From NCBI GenBank assembly GCA_036226585.1, contig CP108997.1:2046001-2110000 (forward strand): DNA of 64,000 nt, in the 5' to 3' direction. Source of the stretch: Streptomyces sp. NBC_00708. GTDB lineage: Bacteria; Actinomycetota; Actinomycetes; Streptomycetales; Streptomycetaceae. Each line of letters opens with the position of its first letter. The stretch's first letter is position 1. Both the position numbers and the translations under genes were made by a program. Below the pieces are notes generated by a model. It had not been told where the DNA came from, searched no databases, and was given only the letters and a program-made list of their open reading frames with translations. This document shows positions 1 to 8,402 of the stretch, piece after piece.

Positions 1-648
1 CGACAGTGTCAGTCCGTCCGACACCGTCAGCAGCACGCTGTCCATGCGCGCGTCGGCCGACACATGGTCGTTGAACTCCTGGATGGCCTTCGCCGCGCCC
101 GTCGCACCGGGGTCGGTCACGCGGCCGTTGAACAGCACGTTGTCCGTGGTGATGACCCCGCCCGGACGCATCCTGGGCACCAGCTCCTCCCAGTACGCGA
201 TGTAGCCGTCCTTGTCCGCGTCCAGGTAGGCGAAGTCGATGTGGGGTTCCTCCGGCATCGCGCGCAGGGTGTCCAGCGCGGGGGCGATGCGCAGCTCGAT
301 GCGGTCGGCGACGCCCGCCTTCTGCCAGGCCTCGCGGCCGTACGCCGTCCACTCCTCCGAGATGTCGCAGGCGATGAGCCGTCCGTCCTCGGGCAGGGCC
401 TGGGCCATCGCCAGGGCGGAGAAGCCGGTGAAGGTGCCGACCTCGACGATGTGCCGGGCGCCGGTCAGCCGGACGAGGAAGGCGAGCAACGGGCCCTGTT
501 CCTCGGCGGACTGCATGCCCGCGTGCTCGGGCAGCCGGGCGTAGGTGGTCTCGACGAGGTCGCGCTGCACGGCGTCCAGTGGCGGGTTGTGCGCCAGCAT
601 GTACGCGTACAGCTCATCGGTGATCCTGGTGGAGTTTCCCTTGGTCAT
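1..648 (-). CDS. Class I SAM-dependent O-methyltransferase (C-terminal end cut by window edge)
   Basis: Predicted cytosolic methyltransferase of the caffeoyl-CoA/catechol O-methyltransferase family, moving a methyl group from SAM to a small hydroxylated substrate that I cannot name. The 216 visible residues begin MTKGNSTRITDELYAYM. They contain the SAM-binding glycine motif EVGTFTGFSALAMAQ near residues 68-82, the acidic motif DISEEW, and the metal/substrate region FAYLDADKDGY followed by TTDNVLFNGRV. The last visible residues, TVSDGLTLS, match the usual family ending, so only a few residues are missing. It starts 28 bases downstream of the HAD phosphatase stop and may be cotranscribed with it, but nothing ties it functionally to that operon. 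Confidence 0.85.
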   Translation of the reverse strand, partial: MTKGNSTRITDELYAYMLAHNPPLDAVQRDLVETTYARLPEHAGMQSAEEQGPLLAFLVRLTGARHIVEVGTFTGFSALAMAQALPEDGRLIACDISEEWTAYGREAWQKAGVADRIELRIAPALDTLRAMPEEPHIDFAYLDADKDGYIAYWEELVPRMRPGGVITTDNVLFNGRVTDPGATGAAKAIQEFNDHVSADARMDSVLLTVSDGLTLS

Positions 649-676
649 CGCACAACTCTACGGTCGCCCAAGCGAT

Positions 677-1504
677 TTACCGGGCTTCCGACGCCCGCAG
701 GAAGCGGCGCAGGATCTCCTCGCCCGCGGCCACGCCCCGCTCGGGGGTGGCCTCGACATGCGCGGCGTTCCAGCCGGCGTCGGCGAGTTCGCCGTGGCCG
801 GGGCGCCAGCCGCGGTCGGCGGCGAGCAGGAGGTCGGCGTCCAGGAGCGAGTCGCCGGCGGCGAGGGTGTGGGTGGCGCCGGTGCGGCGGGCGACCTCGC
901 GCATGGCGGCGCTCTTGGTGAGCGGGCGCGGTACGGCGTAGATCTTGCGGCCCTGGAGGGACACGGTCCAGCCGCGCGGCTCCGCCCAGGCGGCGAGCTC
1001 CTTGGTCCACTCCGGCGGCAGTTCGGCGCGGTCGACGACGAGATAGGCGAACAGGTCCTCGGCGACACGCTCCTTGAGGAGCCACGCGGGGTCGGAGGTA
1101 GCGGCGAGATGGGCGCGGACCTCGGCGAGCGGGGCGCACTCGTCGGTCAGCCGGCGGGCCACGGTCCGCTGCCAGTCCCGGTCGGACTCGCCGTTCACCA
1201 GGATGTGGCCCCCGTTGGCGCAGATCGCGAACTCGGCCGGGCCACCGGGGAGCCGGATGCGCTGGTACTGCTTCCGGGTGCGCGTGGTGGTGGGGACGAA
1301 GACCGTGGACGCGGCGCCGGTCAGGTCGGTGAGCAGACCGGCGGCGGTCTCGGTGACGTACGAGAGGGGCTTGTGCTTGTAGACCTCGACGCACAGCAGC
1401 CGGGGTGCCTGTGCGTCCTCCATGGTGAGCTGGAGCGCGGCGGCCGAGTAGATCAGGGTGCGGTCGAGGTCGCTGGCGACGAGGGTGACCGGGGAGGGCG
1501 TCAC
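677..1504 (-). CDS. HAD-superfamily phosphatase of the Ter-associated operon
   Basis: A 275-residue predicted cytosolic phosphohydrolase. The first HAD motif is DLDRTL, with the nucleophile and acid pair at about D12 and D14. The late acidic motif GDSLLDADLL lies near residue 215. I chose the GTG start at 1504 because it overlaps the upstream stop as GTGA, a translational-coupling arrangement, and because the reading upstream of it is only arginine- and proline-rich shadow sequence. It is the third gene of the aldolase-phosphoribosyltransferase-HAD set. In published comparative work, HADs of this kind accompany phosphoribosyltransferases in ter loci and are predicted to dephosphorylate a nucleotide-like product. 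The actual substrate is unknown. Confidence 0.85.
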   Translation of the reverse strand: MTPSPVTLVASDLDRTLIYSAAALQLTMEDAQAPRLLCVEVYKHKPLSYVTETAAGLLTDLTGAASTVFVPTTTRTRKQYQRIRLPGGPAEFAICANGGHILVNGESDRDWQRTVARRLTDECAPLAEVRAHLAATSDPAWLLKERVAEDLFAYLVVDRAELPPEWTKELAAWAEPRGWTVSLQGRKIYAVPRPLTKSAAMREVARRTGATHTLAAGDSLLDADLLLAADRGWRPGHGELADAGWNAAHVEATPERGVAAGEEILRRFLRASEAR

Positions 1505-4008
1505 GCGGACTCCACCGCCTTGCCGTCGGCGCCGGTGGCCCCTCGGGTGTACTGGGGGTGGATGAGCCCGACGCAGGTGTACGGGAGTGAGTCGACCTCC
1601 TCGACCGGTACGCCGCGCTGCTCGGCCAGCAGCCTGATGTGGTCCAGGTCGGGGCCCGCGCCGCGCCGGGCGAGGATCTTCCACGGGACGCGGCGCAGCA
1701 GGACCCGGGTGGTCTCGCCGACACCCGGCTTCACGAGGTTGACGTCATGGATGCCGTACTCCTCGCTGATGCGCTCCACGGCGGCCCAGCCCTCCCAGGT
1801 GGGGGCCCGGTCGGCGGTGAGCAGCTCCCGCACCTCGGCGTCCACGGCGTCCGCGACCTCGTCGAAGCGCTCGGCGACCGTGTCGAGGAAGAGGCCGGAG
1901 ACATCGGATCCGGCGAGCTCGCGGTAGAACTTCGCGCCGTGGAAGTCGTGCGGCCCGACCAGGTCGGCGCGCAGGACCGTACGGGAAATGAGCCCGGAGA
2001 CCGTGGAGTTGAGGCAGGCGGAGGGGATGAGGAAGTCCTCGCGGGTGCCGTACGTCCGCACGCAGCCGCCCGGGTCGGCCAGCACCGCGATCTCCGGGTT
2101 GAAGCCCTCCGCTCCCCCGGCCTTCTCGTACTCGACGATCGCGGCGGCCAGTTCGCGGGTGATCGCGCCCTTGCCGGTCCAGCCGTCGACGAACACGACG
2201 TCGGCCGGGTCGTGGTGGGCGGCCAGCCAGCGCAGCGCGTTGGCGTCGATGCCGCGTCCGCGCACGATGGAGACGGCGTAGTGGGGCAGTTCGACGCCGC
2301 GCCGCGCACGGGCCCAGCGGCGCATCAGCACGCCGACCGGCGTACCGGCCCGCGCGAGCGACACGAGCACCGGGCGCGGGCCGCGCTCGGCGAGGACCGT
2401 CTCGGTGACCGTGCCGACGGCGCGGGCGATGCGGGCAGCTGACAGCGCGAGGGCGCTCCTGAACAGCTCCTGGTACGCGGCGGACGGCTGGTACTCGACG
2501 GGGAGCGATTCCGCGTAGTGCGCGCCCCCGCTCTGTATCGCCTCCTCGCGCTCCTCCGTGGGCGCTTCGAGGCGGGTGTCCGAGAGGTCCTGGAGCAGCC
2601 AGCCGACCTCGTCCGGCGCGTACGAGGAGAACGCGGGGCCGCGCAGGGGCTCGGGCAGCTGCATGAGGTCTTCTTCCTGGCGTTCGGGGTCCGGCGCCGC
2701 CGGTACGTATGAGGGGATCACCGCGAGCAGGACGTGTGCGGTGTGCGGGGCGAGCCGGTCGAGCAGGCCGCCGGGTGCGTGCAGGGCGGGGGTGTCGGCG
2801 GCCGAGTCGACGACGACGACCACGGCGTCGAAGCCGGCGCCGGCCACGTTGTACGCGTAGCGCTCGCCGGGGCCGTCGGCCGGGTCGTCGTGGGCCGGGA
2901 AGACGAGCCGGGTGCGTATCGCGTAGCCGGGGTCGTCCACGGCCAGGACCGGGGAGCGGGTCGTGGTGGAGTAGCGGACCTCGGCGTCGGTGCGCTCCTC
3001 CAGGGCGGTGGCCAGGCGCAGCGGCGCGTACATCAGCTCCTCGAAGCCGAGGACGAGGACGCGGCGGGGGCCGTCGCCGAGGGCCAGGGCGATGCGGTCC
3101 GCCAGGGCGGGGAGCGCCGGCTCCAGGAGGGCGCGGTGGGCCGGTGTGAAGCCGTGGCGCCCGCCGTCGGGGACACCGGCCGGCCAGGGGAGGTCGAGGC
3201 GGGTGGGGGGCGACGACTGCGGGGCCTTTTCCTCGGGGCGGGCCTCCTGCTCGGGGCGGGCCTCCTCCTCGGGGCGGGCCTCCCGCTCCTGCCGCGCCAC
3301 CAGGGCCTGTCCCTTTTCCAGGACGCCGTCCGGGAGCGTGACCGTGCCGGTGTTGCGGGCCACCAGGTCGACGCGTGCGCCGATCTCGGCCGCGAACTGC
3401 GTGAACCGGTCCCGGTCGGCCGGTGAGCGCATGTCGACCAGGGCGACGATGACGTACCGGTCGCGGGGGTAGCGCCCGTGCAGGTCACGGATCGTGTTGA
3501 GGACGGTGTTGCCGGTGGAGAACTCGTCGTCCACGAGGACCAGCGCCGAGCCGTCCCCGGCCGCCGCCAGCAGGTGCGGGTCCTCCGGGAGCAGCAGGTG
3601 GGAGGTGGCGTGCGAGTGGGCCTCCTCGAAGCCGCCCGCCCGCGCGACGCCGGGCACGGGCCTGCGGGTCGAGTGGAGGTAGGGCGCGTCGCCGAGGCCG
3701 TCGGCGACCGAGTGGCCCAGGCCCGTGGCGGTCTCCGCGTAGCCGAGGACGACCGCCCGCCGCGCCCCGTCCTCGCCGAGCAGCGCACGCACGCGGCGGC
3801 CGAGCTCGTATCCGGCGCCGTACACGACGGAGGGGCTCTGCGGCACGTGCTTGCCGAGGACGTTGGACACGAGCAGGTGCGCCCGCTTGGGGTTGCGCCG
3901 CAGGGCCAGGCCCAGCAGCTCGCGCAGCTCCCCGTCGCCCACCAGCCCGACGCCCAGTCGCTCCGCCACCCAGCTACCCGACCACACCACGTCCGTGTCT
4001 CTTTCCAC
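1501..4008 (-). CDS. Ter-operon phosphoribosyltransferase fusion (PRTase_2-TRSP-PRTase_1-PELOTA type)
   Basis: A large multidomain protein of about 835 residues. The N-terminal half carries a PRPP-loop-like motif, ALVLVDDEFSTGNT, near residues 160-175, typical of the PRTase_2 domain. A low-complexity linker of EARPE repeats follows, then a TRSP-type region beginning RLDLPWPAGV. A second phosphoribosyltransferase-like domain (also named StiP in Pfam) holds SLARAGTPVG and VVFVDGWTGKGAIT. The C-terminus (TRVLLRRVPWKILAR to SLPYTCVGLIHP) resembles the PELOTA RNA-binding domain found fused to these enzymes. The GTG at 4008 is preferred; more N-terminal sequence in this frame is antisense shadow of the aldolase gene. 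The role is inferred as glycosidic-bond chemistry on a nucleoside-like metabolite, not shown. Confidence 0.85.
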   Translation of the reverse strand: MERDTDVVWSGSWVAERLGVGLVGDGELRELLGLALRRNPKRAHLLVSNVLGKHVPQSPSVVYGAGYELGRRVRALLGEDGARRAVVLGYAETATGLGHSVADGLGDAPYLHSTRRPVPGVARAGGFEEAHSHATSHLLLPEDPHLLAAAGDGSALVLVDDEFSTGNTVLNTIRDLHGRYPRDRYVIVALVDMRSPADRDRFTQFAAEIGARVDLVARNTGTVTLPDGVLEKGQALVARQEREARPEEEARPEQEARPEEKAPQSSPPTRLDLPWPAGVPDGGRHGFTPAHRALLEPALPALADRIALALGDGPRRVLVLGFEELMYAPLRLATALEERTDAEVRYSTTTRSPVLAVDDPGYAIRTRLVFPAHDDPADGPGERYAYNVAGAGFDAVVVVVDSAADTPALHAPGGLLDRLAPHTAHVLLAVIPSYVPAAPDPERQEEDLMQLPEPLRGPAFSSYAPDEVGWLLQDLSDTRLEAPTEEREEAIQSGGAHYAESLPVEYQPSAAYQELFRSALALSAARIARAVGTVTETVLAERGPRPVLVSLARAGTPVGVLMRRWARARRGVELPHYAVSIVRGRGIDANALRWLAAHHDPADVVFVDGWTGKGAITRELAAAIVEYEKAGGAEGFNPEIAVLADPGGCVRTYGTREDFLIPSACLNSTVSGLISRTVLRADLVGPHDFHGAKFYRELAGSDVSGLFLDTVAERFDEVADAVDAEVRELLTADRAPTWEGWAAVERISEEYGIHDVNLVKPGVGETTRVLLRRVPWKILARRGAGPDLDHIRLLAEQRGVPVEEVDSLPYTCVGLIHPQYTRGATGADGKAVESA
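3232..3285 (-). repeat. Three 18-bp in-frame tandem repeats in the phosphoribosyltransferase linker
   Basis: Three consecutive 18-bp units (3232-3249, 3250-3267, 3268-3285) differ at only a few bases and encode repeated EARPE[E/Q] hexapeptides on the minus strand. They join the N-terminal phosphoribosyltransferase domain to the TRSP-type region. The charged, proline-containing sequence suggests a flexible spacer, and copy number could vary between strains by slippage. Confidence 0.8.
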
Positions 4009-4073
4009 TCGCCTGTCGGACCCGGTGCCCCGTCGGCACCGGCCGTCCGTACCGATCGTCCCGCGCGTCCCGC

Positions 4074-5237
4074 TCACTCCGCGAGGCAGGCCGCCAGCAG
4101 GTCCACGAAGCCGACGTCCTCCCCGGCCACACCGAAGACCTCGGCGCGCAGCAGGGTGCGCTCGGCCCAGGCCCGGTGGGGCTTCACCTCGTTCATCTTG
4201 TTCGTGTACGCGGAGCGCAGCACTCCGCCTCCGTTGCGCTCGGGCCGCAGGATGTCCTGGGCGTCGCTGAACTCCTCGTGGCTGACCACGGACAGCGCGT
4301 GCACGGGCGCCACGTGCGAGGGGTGGATGCAGGTCTTGCCGAGGAGGCCGTTGGCCCGGTCCAGCTCGATCTCGCGCAGCAGTCCGTCCAGGTCGTGGGC
4401 GATGAGCGCGGTGCGCAGTTCCTCGGCCCGGTTCTCCTGGAAGGGGCTGCGGCGCAGCTGTGGCTTGAACATGCGCTCCTGGCGGGGGAAGTACTCCCAC
4501 ACCGGGCCGGTGACCGTGAAGCCCGTCCCGTCGGCCCGGCCGAGCACGTTGACGACGTCCCCGATGACGTGGGCGACGATCCCCACGTCGTACGCCGTCA
4601 TGTCGGGGGCGCGCCGCAGTCCGTACGCCGAGCAGAAGTCGGTGACGCCGAGCCGCAGGGCCAGCACCCGGTCGCGGTGGGCGGCGACGGTGTCGGCGAT
4701 GCCCCGGAGGGTCTCCCGGCGGGTCTCCAGGTGGAGCAGCTCGGGCGATTCGAGCACGGGCATGGCGAAGAAGCGCCGTCCGGCGGCGGCCTCGGCCTTG
4801 GTCAGGGCCTCCAGGAAGGGCACACCGCGTTCGCGGGTGAACTTGGGGAGTACGAATCCGGACAGCAGCCGGGCCGACGCACCGAGGCGGCGCGCGAGGT
4901 CGGTGATCTGTTCCGGTTCGCGGACGCGGATGAACAGCAGCGGCAGCTCGACGGAGCGCGCGTCGAGGTCGGCGAACTGCCGGACCAGGTTCTCCTCGGC
5001 CCCGGCGACCTCGGAGTCGTCGATGGAGTCCTCCAGGCACAGCACCATGGAGACGACCCCGCGCCCGGCCAGCTTGACGATGTCGTCGGCGAGCCGGGGC
5101 CGGGTGGCGGGGCTGTAGAGCGTGGCGCCCAGGGCGACGGAGAGGAGGGAGGCCGGTGAGTCCGCGTCGAACGCGCAGGGTTCCTGGAAGAAGAGCCCGT
5201 CCTTCGCAGCAGCTGCAATATGCCCGAAATGACGCAT
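4074..5237 (-). CDS. HpcH/HpaI (CitE-like) aldolase/lyase of the Ter operon
   Basis: A 387-residue TIM-barrel carbon-carbon lyase of the citrate-lyase beta/malyl-CoA lyase superfamily. Visible signatures are MVLCLEDSIDDSEV with the metal-binding acid, LLFIRVREPEQI, SGFVLPKFT, MPVLESPELL, and the C-terminal KTCIHPSHVAPV. I chose the ATG at 5237 (MRHFGHIAAAAKDGLFF) because a strong purine-rich site, GGGGGGA, lies about 9 bases upstream. It is the first gene of a three-gene set; 65 bases separate it from the phosphoribosyltransferase gene. CitE-like enzymes are a recurrent part of the ter-linked biosynthetic module, where they may build the base or acyl part of the metabolite. True citrate lyase is unlikely, as no citD or citF is nearby. 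Confidence 0.85.
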   Translation of the reverse strand: MRHFGHIAAAAKDGLFFQEPCAFDADSPASLLSVALGATLYSPATRPRLADDIVKLAGRGVVSMVLCLEDSIDDSEVAGAEENLVRQFADLDARSVELPLLFIRVREPEQITDLARRLGASARLLSGFVLPKFTRERGVPFLEALTKAEAAAGRRFFAMPVLESPELLHLETRRETLRGIADTVAAHRDRVLALRLGVTDFCSAYGLRRAPDMTAYDVGIVAHVIGDVVNVLGRADGTGFTVTGPVWEYFPRQERMFKPQLRRSPFQENRAEELRTALIAHDLDGLLREIELDRANGLLGKTCIHPSHVAPVHALSVVSHEEFSDAQDILRPERNGGGVLRSAYTNKMNEVKPHRAWAERTLLRAEVFGVAGEDVGFVDLLAACLAE

Positions 5238-5458
5238 GCAATTCCCCCCGTACTCTCTGACCGATCGGACAACGTGTGGCCGGTAATAGTACGTACGAAC
5301 GGGCATCGGCAGTTCCCTGCCCAGGTGAATTAAGGGTGGCGTGCCCGTTTCGCGCTCGTTTCGAAGGGGGCGGACCGGGTGAATCGGACCCGCCGCCCGA
5401 ATGCCGGCCACGCCCCCCACGTTGTCCGCACGGGCGGCCAGCAGGCAGGATGACCAGC

Positions 5459-6301
5459 ATGACGCACGCGATGGTGAAAGGCTCGAACGTCCCTCTCGAC
5501 GCCATGGCCGTACGGGCCGTGCTGCGCTGGACGCCGGGTACCGGGGTGCCCGATGTGGACGCCTCGGCCCTGCTGCTCGGCGCGGGCGGGCGCGTGCGCT
5601 CGGACGAGGACTTCGTCTTCTACAACCAGCCCCGCCACCCGTCCGGCCTCGTGCGCAGGCTGCCCAAGCGCAGCCTGCCCGAGGGCCTGACGGACACCAT
5701 CGAGGCCGACCTCAACGCGCTCGACCCGTCGGTCGACCAGGTGGTCATCGCCGCGTCCTCGGACGGCGCCGCCTTCGGAGCCGTACGCGATCTGCGCATC
5801 CTGATCCACGACGCGGCGGCGGCCGGCGGCGAACCGCTCGCCGTGTTCGACGTGCGCGCGGAGACCGGCGAGGAGACCGCGATCATCTGCGGCGAGCTGT
5901 ACCGGCGCGGCGACGGCTGGAAGTTCCGGGCGGTCGGCCAGGGCTACCCGACCGGTCTCATCGGCCTCGCGACCGCGTTCGGCATCTCGGTCGACGAGTC
6001 GGAGCCCGAGGCGCCCGCACCGGAGCAACAGCAGCACCGCCCCGACCCGGTGCCGCCCGCGCCCGCTTTCCCGCCGGCTCCGGCCCCCGCGCCCGACGCG
6101 CAGGCGACCGTGCTGCACCAGCAGCCCTCGTACGGCTACCCGCAGCCCGCGGCCCCGGCGCCGCAGCCCGCGTACGGCTACCCCCAGCCGGCCTCCGCAC
6201 AGCCCGCCTACGGCTATCCGCAGCCCGCTCCGGCGGCCGCACCCGCGCCCGACCCGAATTTCGTGCTGCCGCCGCAGGGGCCGCAGTTCATACGGCCCTA
6301 G
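5459..6301 (+). CDS. TerD-domain protein with proline/tyrosine-rich C-terminal tail
   Basis: A 280-residue protein diverging from the aldolase operon. Residues about 1-180 form a TerD domain: VDASALLLGAGGRV, the closing strand [18 protein letters not shown], and the final helix region LIGLATAFGISV. The Ca2+-loop sequence [13 protein letters not shown] of the two canonical TerD paralogues is absent and replaced by RSLPEGLTDTIEADL, so calcium binding may be lost or altered. The tail from about 185 is rich in P, A and Q with three YGYPQPA repeats. The ATG at 5459 has AGGA about 8 bases upstream; ATG 5450 sits too close to that site. It converges on the TerA-type gene with a 3-base gap. Confidence 0.85.
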   Translation: MTHAMVKGSNVPLDAMAVRAVLRWTPGTGVPDVDASALLLGAGGRVRSDEDFVFYNQPRHPSGLVRRLPKRSLPEGLTDTIEADLNALDPSVDQVVIAASSDGAAFGAVRDLRILIHDAAAAGGEPLAVFDVRAETGEETAIICGELYRRGDGWKFRAVGQGYPTGLIGLATAFGISVDESEPEAPAPEQQQHRPDPVPPAPAFPPAPAPAPDAQATVLHQQPSYGYPQPAAPAPQPAYGYPQPASAQPAYGYPQPAPAAAPAPDPNFVLPPQGPQFIRP

Positions 6302-6304
6302 ACC

Positions 6305-7039
6305 CTAGGTGCGGGTCTTGTAGCCGCGGCCCCACTGCATGCCGAAGCCGTACATGCGGTCCAGTTCGGACTGGAAGCCGTAGACGAACTTCACCTCGCG
6401 CCGCACGATCAGCTCGTCCTTGATGTTCTCCACGGTGAACACCGCGCAGGAGCGGGCCTGCGGGGCGCGCTCGTCCAGCTCGATCTCGATGCGCGGCCCG
6501 TTGCCCGGGTAGAGCGTGACCTTGGCGTGCGTACGGTCGAAGGCGGGGGTCTGGTCGTAGATGTAGACGAAGAACAGCAGCCGCTTGATGTGCTCGCGCT
6601 GGTCGAGGTTGACGTAGACGGTCTCGCCGGAGGGGGCCCCGAAGCGGTCGTCGCCGCTGAGCCTGATGTACGGCGGCCCGTTCAGGTCGCCGAGCAGGTT
6701 GCCCAGGGGCTGCACGACGCCCTTGGTGCCGTCCGCCAGCTCGTACATGCAGCCGAGGTCCAGGTCGACGTTGACCACGCCCTGGGTGTGCGCCTGGACG
6801 GCCTCCGGCTGGAAGAGCTTCAGCGGGCGCAGCAGCCGTCCGCTCTGGCGGGAACGGCCCTCGATGTCCGAGGTACGCATGCGCCAGGAGAGGTTGACCC
6901 GGAGGTTGCCGCTCAGCGCGCCCTGCTTGGTCAGCGAGACCGTGGCCCGCCGCCGGGTGAGCACGATGGAGTTGGTCGCCGCGCTGCCCGACTCGAACTG
7001 TGTCTCCCGCCCCGGCCACAGGCTGTTCCAGAACGCCAT
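6305..7039 (-). CDS. TerA-type tellurium-resistance family protein
   Basis: A 244-residue soluble protein starting MAFWNSLWPG and belonging to the TerA branch of the TerD fold. Recognisable features are IVLTRRRATVSLTKQG, LRVNLSWRMRT, a central VDLDLGCMYELADG (the acidic loop comparable to DFDLDAS of TerD), FVYIYDQTPAFDRTHAKVTLYP and the closing KFVYGFQSELDRMYGFGMQWGRGYK. TerA-family proteins are thought to cooperate with TerD, TerC and TerB in a metal-sensing, envelope-associated stress complex. It is read convergently with the tailed TerD gene. The biological role here is inferred from family and neighbours only. Confidence 0.8.
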   Translation of the reverse strand: MAFWNSLWPGRETQFESGSAATNSIVLTRRRATVSLTKQGALSGNLRVNLSWRMRTSDIEGRSRQSGRLLRPLKLFQPEAVQAHTQGVVNVDLDLGCMYELADGTKGVVQPLGNLLGDLNGPPYIRLSGDDRFGAPSGETVYVNLDQREHIKRLLFFVYIYDQTPAFDRTHAKVTLYPGNGPRIEIELDERAPQARSCAVFTVENIKDELIVRREVKFVYGFQSELDRMYGFGMQWGRGYKTRT

Positions 7040-7110
7040 CCCCGACCCCGCCCTCTCGGTCCCTCACCTGTCGCACCCGTCGCATGCGGCGCATACGACG
7101 CACGCACCAT

Positions 7111-7177
7111 TGCGGGGCGGCTCCGGGCCGTCTCCGGGTGTGTGTCCCGGAGCCGTTGCCGTACGAGCCGCCCCGCA
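7111..7177 (-). terminator. Nested hairpin downstream of the DUF475/TerC gene
   Basis: Perfect 13-bp arms (7111-7123 and 7165-7177, TGCGGGGCGGCTC and its complement) enclose a second 7-bp hairpin (7132-7138 with 7146-7152). It lies directly after the minus-strand stop of the membrane-protein gene and before the TerA-type start. No T-tract follows, as is common for Streptomyces terminators. Confidence 0.6.
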
Positions 7178-7204
7178 GAGAGCGTTCCCTCAATTCCTAC
7201 CGGG

Positions 7205-8332
7205 TCACACCCCGGCGGTCACTTCGCTCTTGCCTTCCTCCGCCTCCTCCGCCTTGTTGCGGCGGACCGAGGACCAGAAGGACCAGGCGATCAGGATGAC
7301 GCCGACGAGACCGGTGATGATCTCGTTGATCTCGTACTGGATCGTGACGAGGAGGATGGCCGCGAGCGCGCCGATCGCGTAGTGCGCGCCGTGCTCCAGG
7401 TACACGTAGTCGTCCAGGGTGCCCTGGCGGACCAGGTAGACCGTGAGCGAACGGACGTACATGGCGCCGATGCCGAGGCCGAGCGCCATGAGCACGATCT
7501 CGTTGGTGATGGCGAAGGCGCCGATCACGCCGTCGAACGAGAAGGACGCGTCGAGCACTTCCAGGTAGAGGAACATGAAGAACGCGGCCTTGCCGGAGAG
7601 GGCGACCGCGGAGATCTTCTTGCCGGACCGCTTGGCCTCTTCCTCCTCCTCGTGCTCGCGCTCTTCTTCCTCTTCGAGCTTGTCCTCGAAGTAGCCGGAG
7701 AGCCCGCCGACGATGAGGTACGTGATCAGACCGGCGATACCGGCGAGCAGGACGGTCTCCGCCTTGTCCACGTGCCCGCCGCCGTGCTGGTGGGCGTGGG
7801 TGGCGACGGTCATCGCGGAGATCAGCAGGACGATGAGCGCGATGCAGACCGACAGCATGTCGACCTTGCCGAGCTTGGCGAGCGGGCGCTCGATCCAGCG
7901 CAGCCACTGGATGTCGCGGTCCTCGAAGATGAAGTCGAGGAAGATCATGAGCAGGAACATGCCACCGAAGGCGGCGATCGCCGGGTGGGCGTCCGTGACC
8001 AGTTCCTTGTAGCGGTCCGGGTCGTTGAACGAGAGATCGATGGCGTCGATCGGATTCAGGCTCGCGGTAATGGCCACGATCACGACGGGGAAGACCAGCC
8101 GCATACCGAAGACCGCGATGATCACGCCGATGGTCAGGAAGATCTTCTGCCAGAAGGCGGACATCTTCTTCAGGATTCCGGCGTTGACCACGGCGTTGTC
8201 GAACGACAGCGAGATCTCCAGGACGGAAAGGATCGCCACCACACCGAAGGCTTCCCACCCCCCGTAGAACCACGCGGCCACGAGGCCGATCACGGTGATC
8301 GCGAACGACCACCCGAAGGTTTTCAGAAGCAC
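7205..8332 (-). CDS. DUF475 / TerC-like integral membrane protein
   Basis: A 375-residue polytopic membrane protein with about nine hydrophobic segments. It carries the conserved acidic membrane motifs of TerC/DUF475 proteins: EISLSFDNAVVNAGIL near residues 43-58 and LEVLDASFSFDGVIGAFAIT near 250-270. A highly charged cytosolic loop (EEEEEREHEEEEEAKRSGKK) and a His-rich stretch (HAHQHGGGH) suggest metal contact. The start is GTG at 8332. TerC-family proteins are proposed to anchor TerD-type calcium-binding proteins to the membrane, and related proteins affect manganese and other metal homeostasis. It follows the TerD gene at 8403-8978 by 70 bases and is probably transcribed with it. Confidence 0.9.
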   Translation of the reverse strand: MLLKTFGWSFAITVIGLVAAWFYGGWEAFGVVAILSVLEISLSFDNAVVNAGILKKMSAFWQKIFLTIGVIIAVFGMRLVFPVVIVAITASLNPIDAIDLSFNDPDRYKELVTDAHPAIAAFGGMFLLMIFLDFIFEDRDIQWLRWIERPLAKLGKVDMLSVCIALIVLLISAMTVATHAHQHGGGHVDKAETVLLAGIAGLITYLIVGGLSGYFEDKLEEEEEREHEEEEEAKRSGKKISAVALSGKAAFFMFLYLEVLDASFSFDGVIGAFAITNEIVLMALGLGIGAMYVRSLTVYLVRQGTLDDYVYLEHGAHYAIGALAAILLVTIQYEINEIITGLVGVILIAWSFWSSVRRNKAEEAEEGKSEVTAGV

Positions 8333-8402
8333 TGGCTACCCCATCATGTATGTAACGGGTCTCCCCCGAAGTGCACGGGGCTCCCCCGCGCCGTGCGCGG
8401 CT

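Noticed and set aside
3232..3285. CRISPR-like array
   Set aside because: Units are directly tandem without spacers, lie in frame inside a gene and encode a repeated peptide.
4074..5237. Citrate lyase beta subunit of a fermentative citrate operon
   Set aside because: No citC, citD, citF or citX is present, and the neighbours are ter-type phosphoribosyltransferase and HAD genes.
4009..5505. N-terminal extension of the phosphoribosyltransferase frame through the aldolase gene
   Set aside because: The frame stays open, but the aldolase gene occupies the same strand in another frame and has its own ribosome site and conserved motifs. The extension is Arg/Pro-rich noise.
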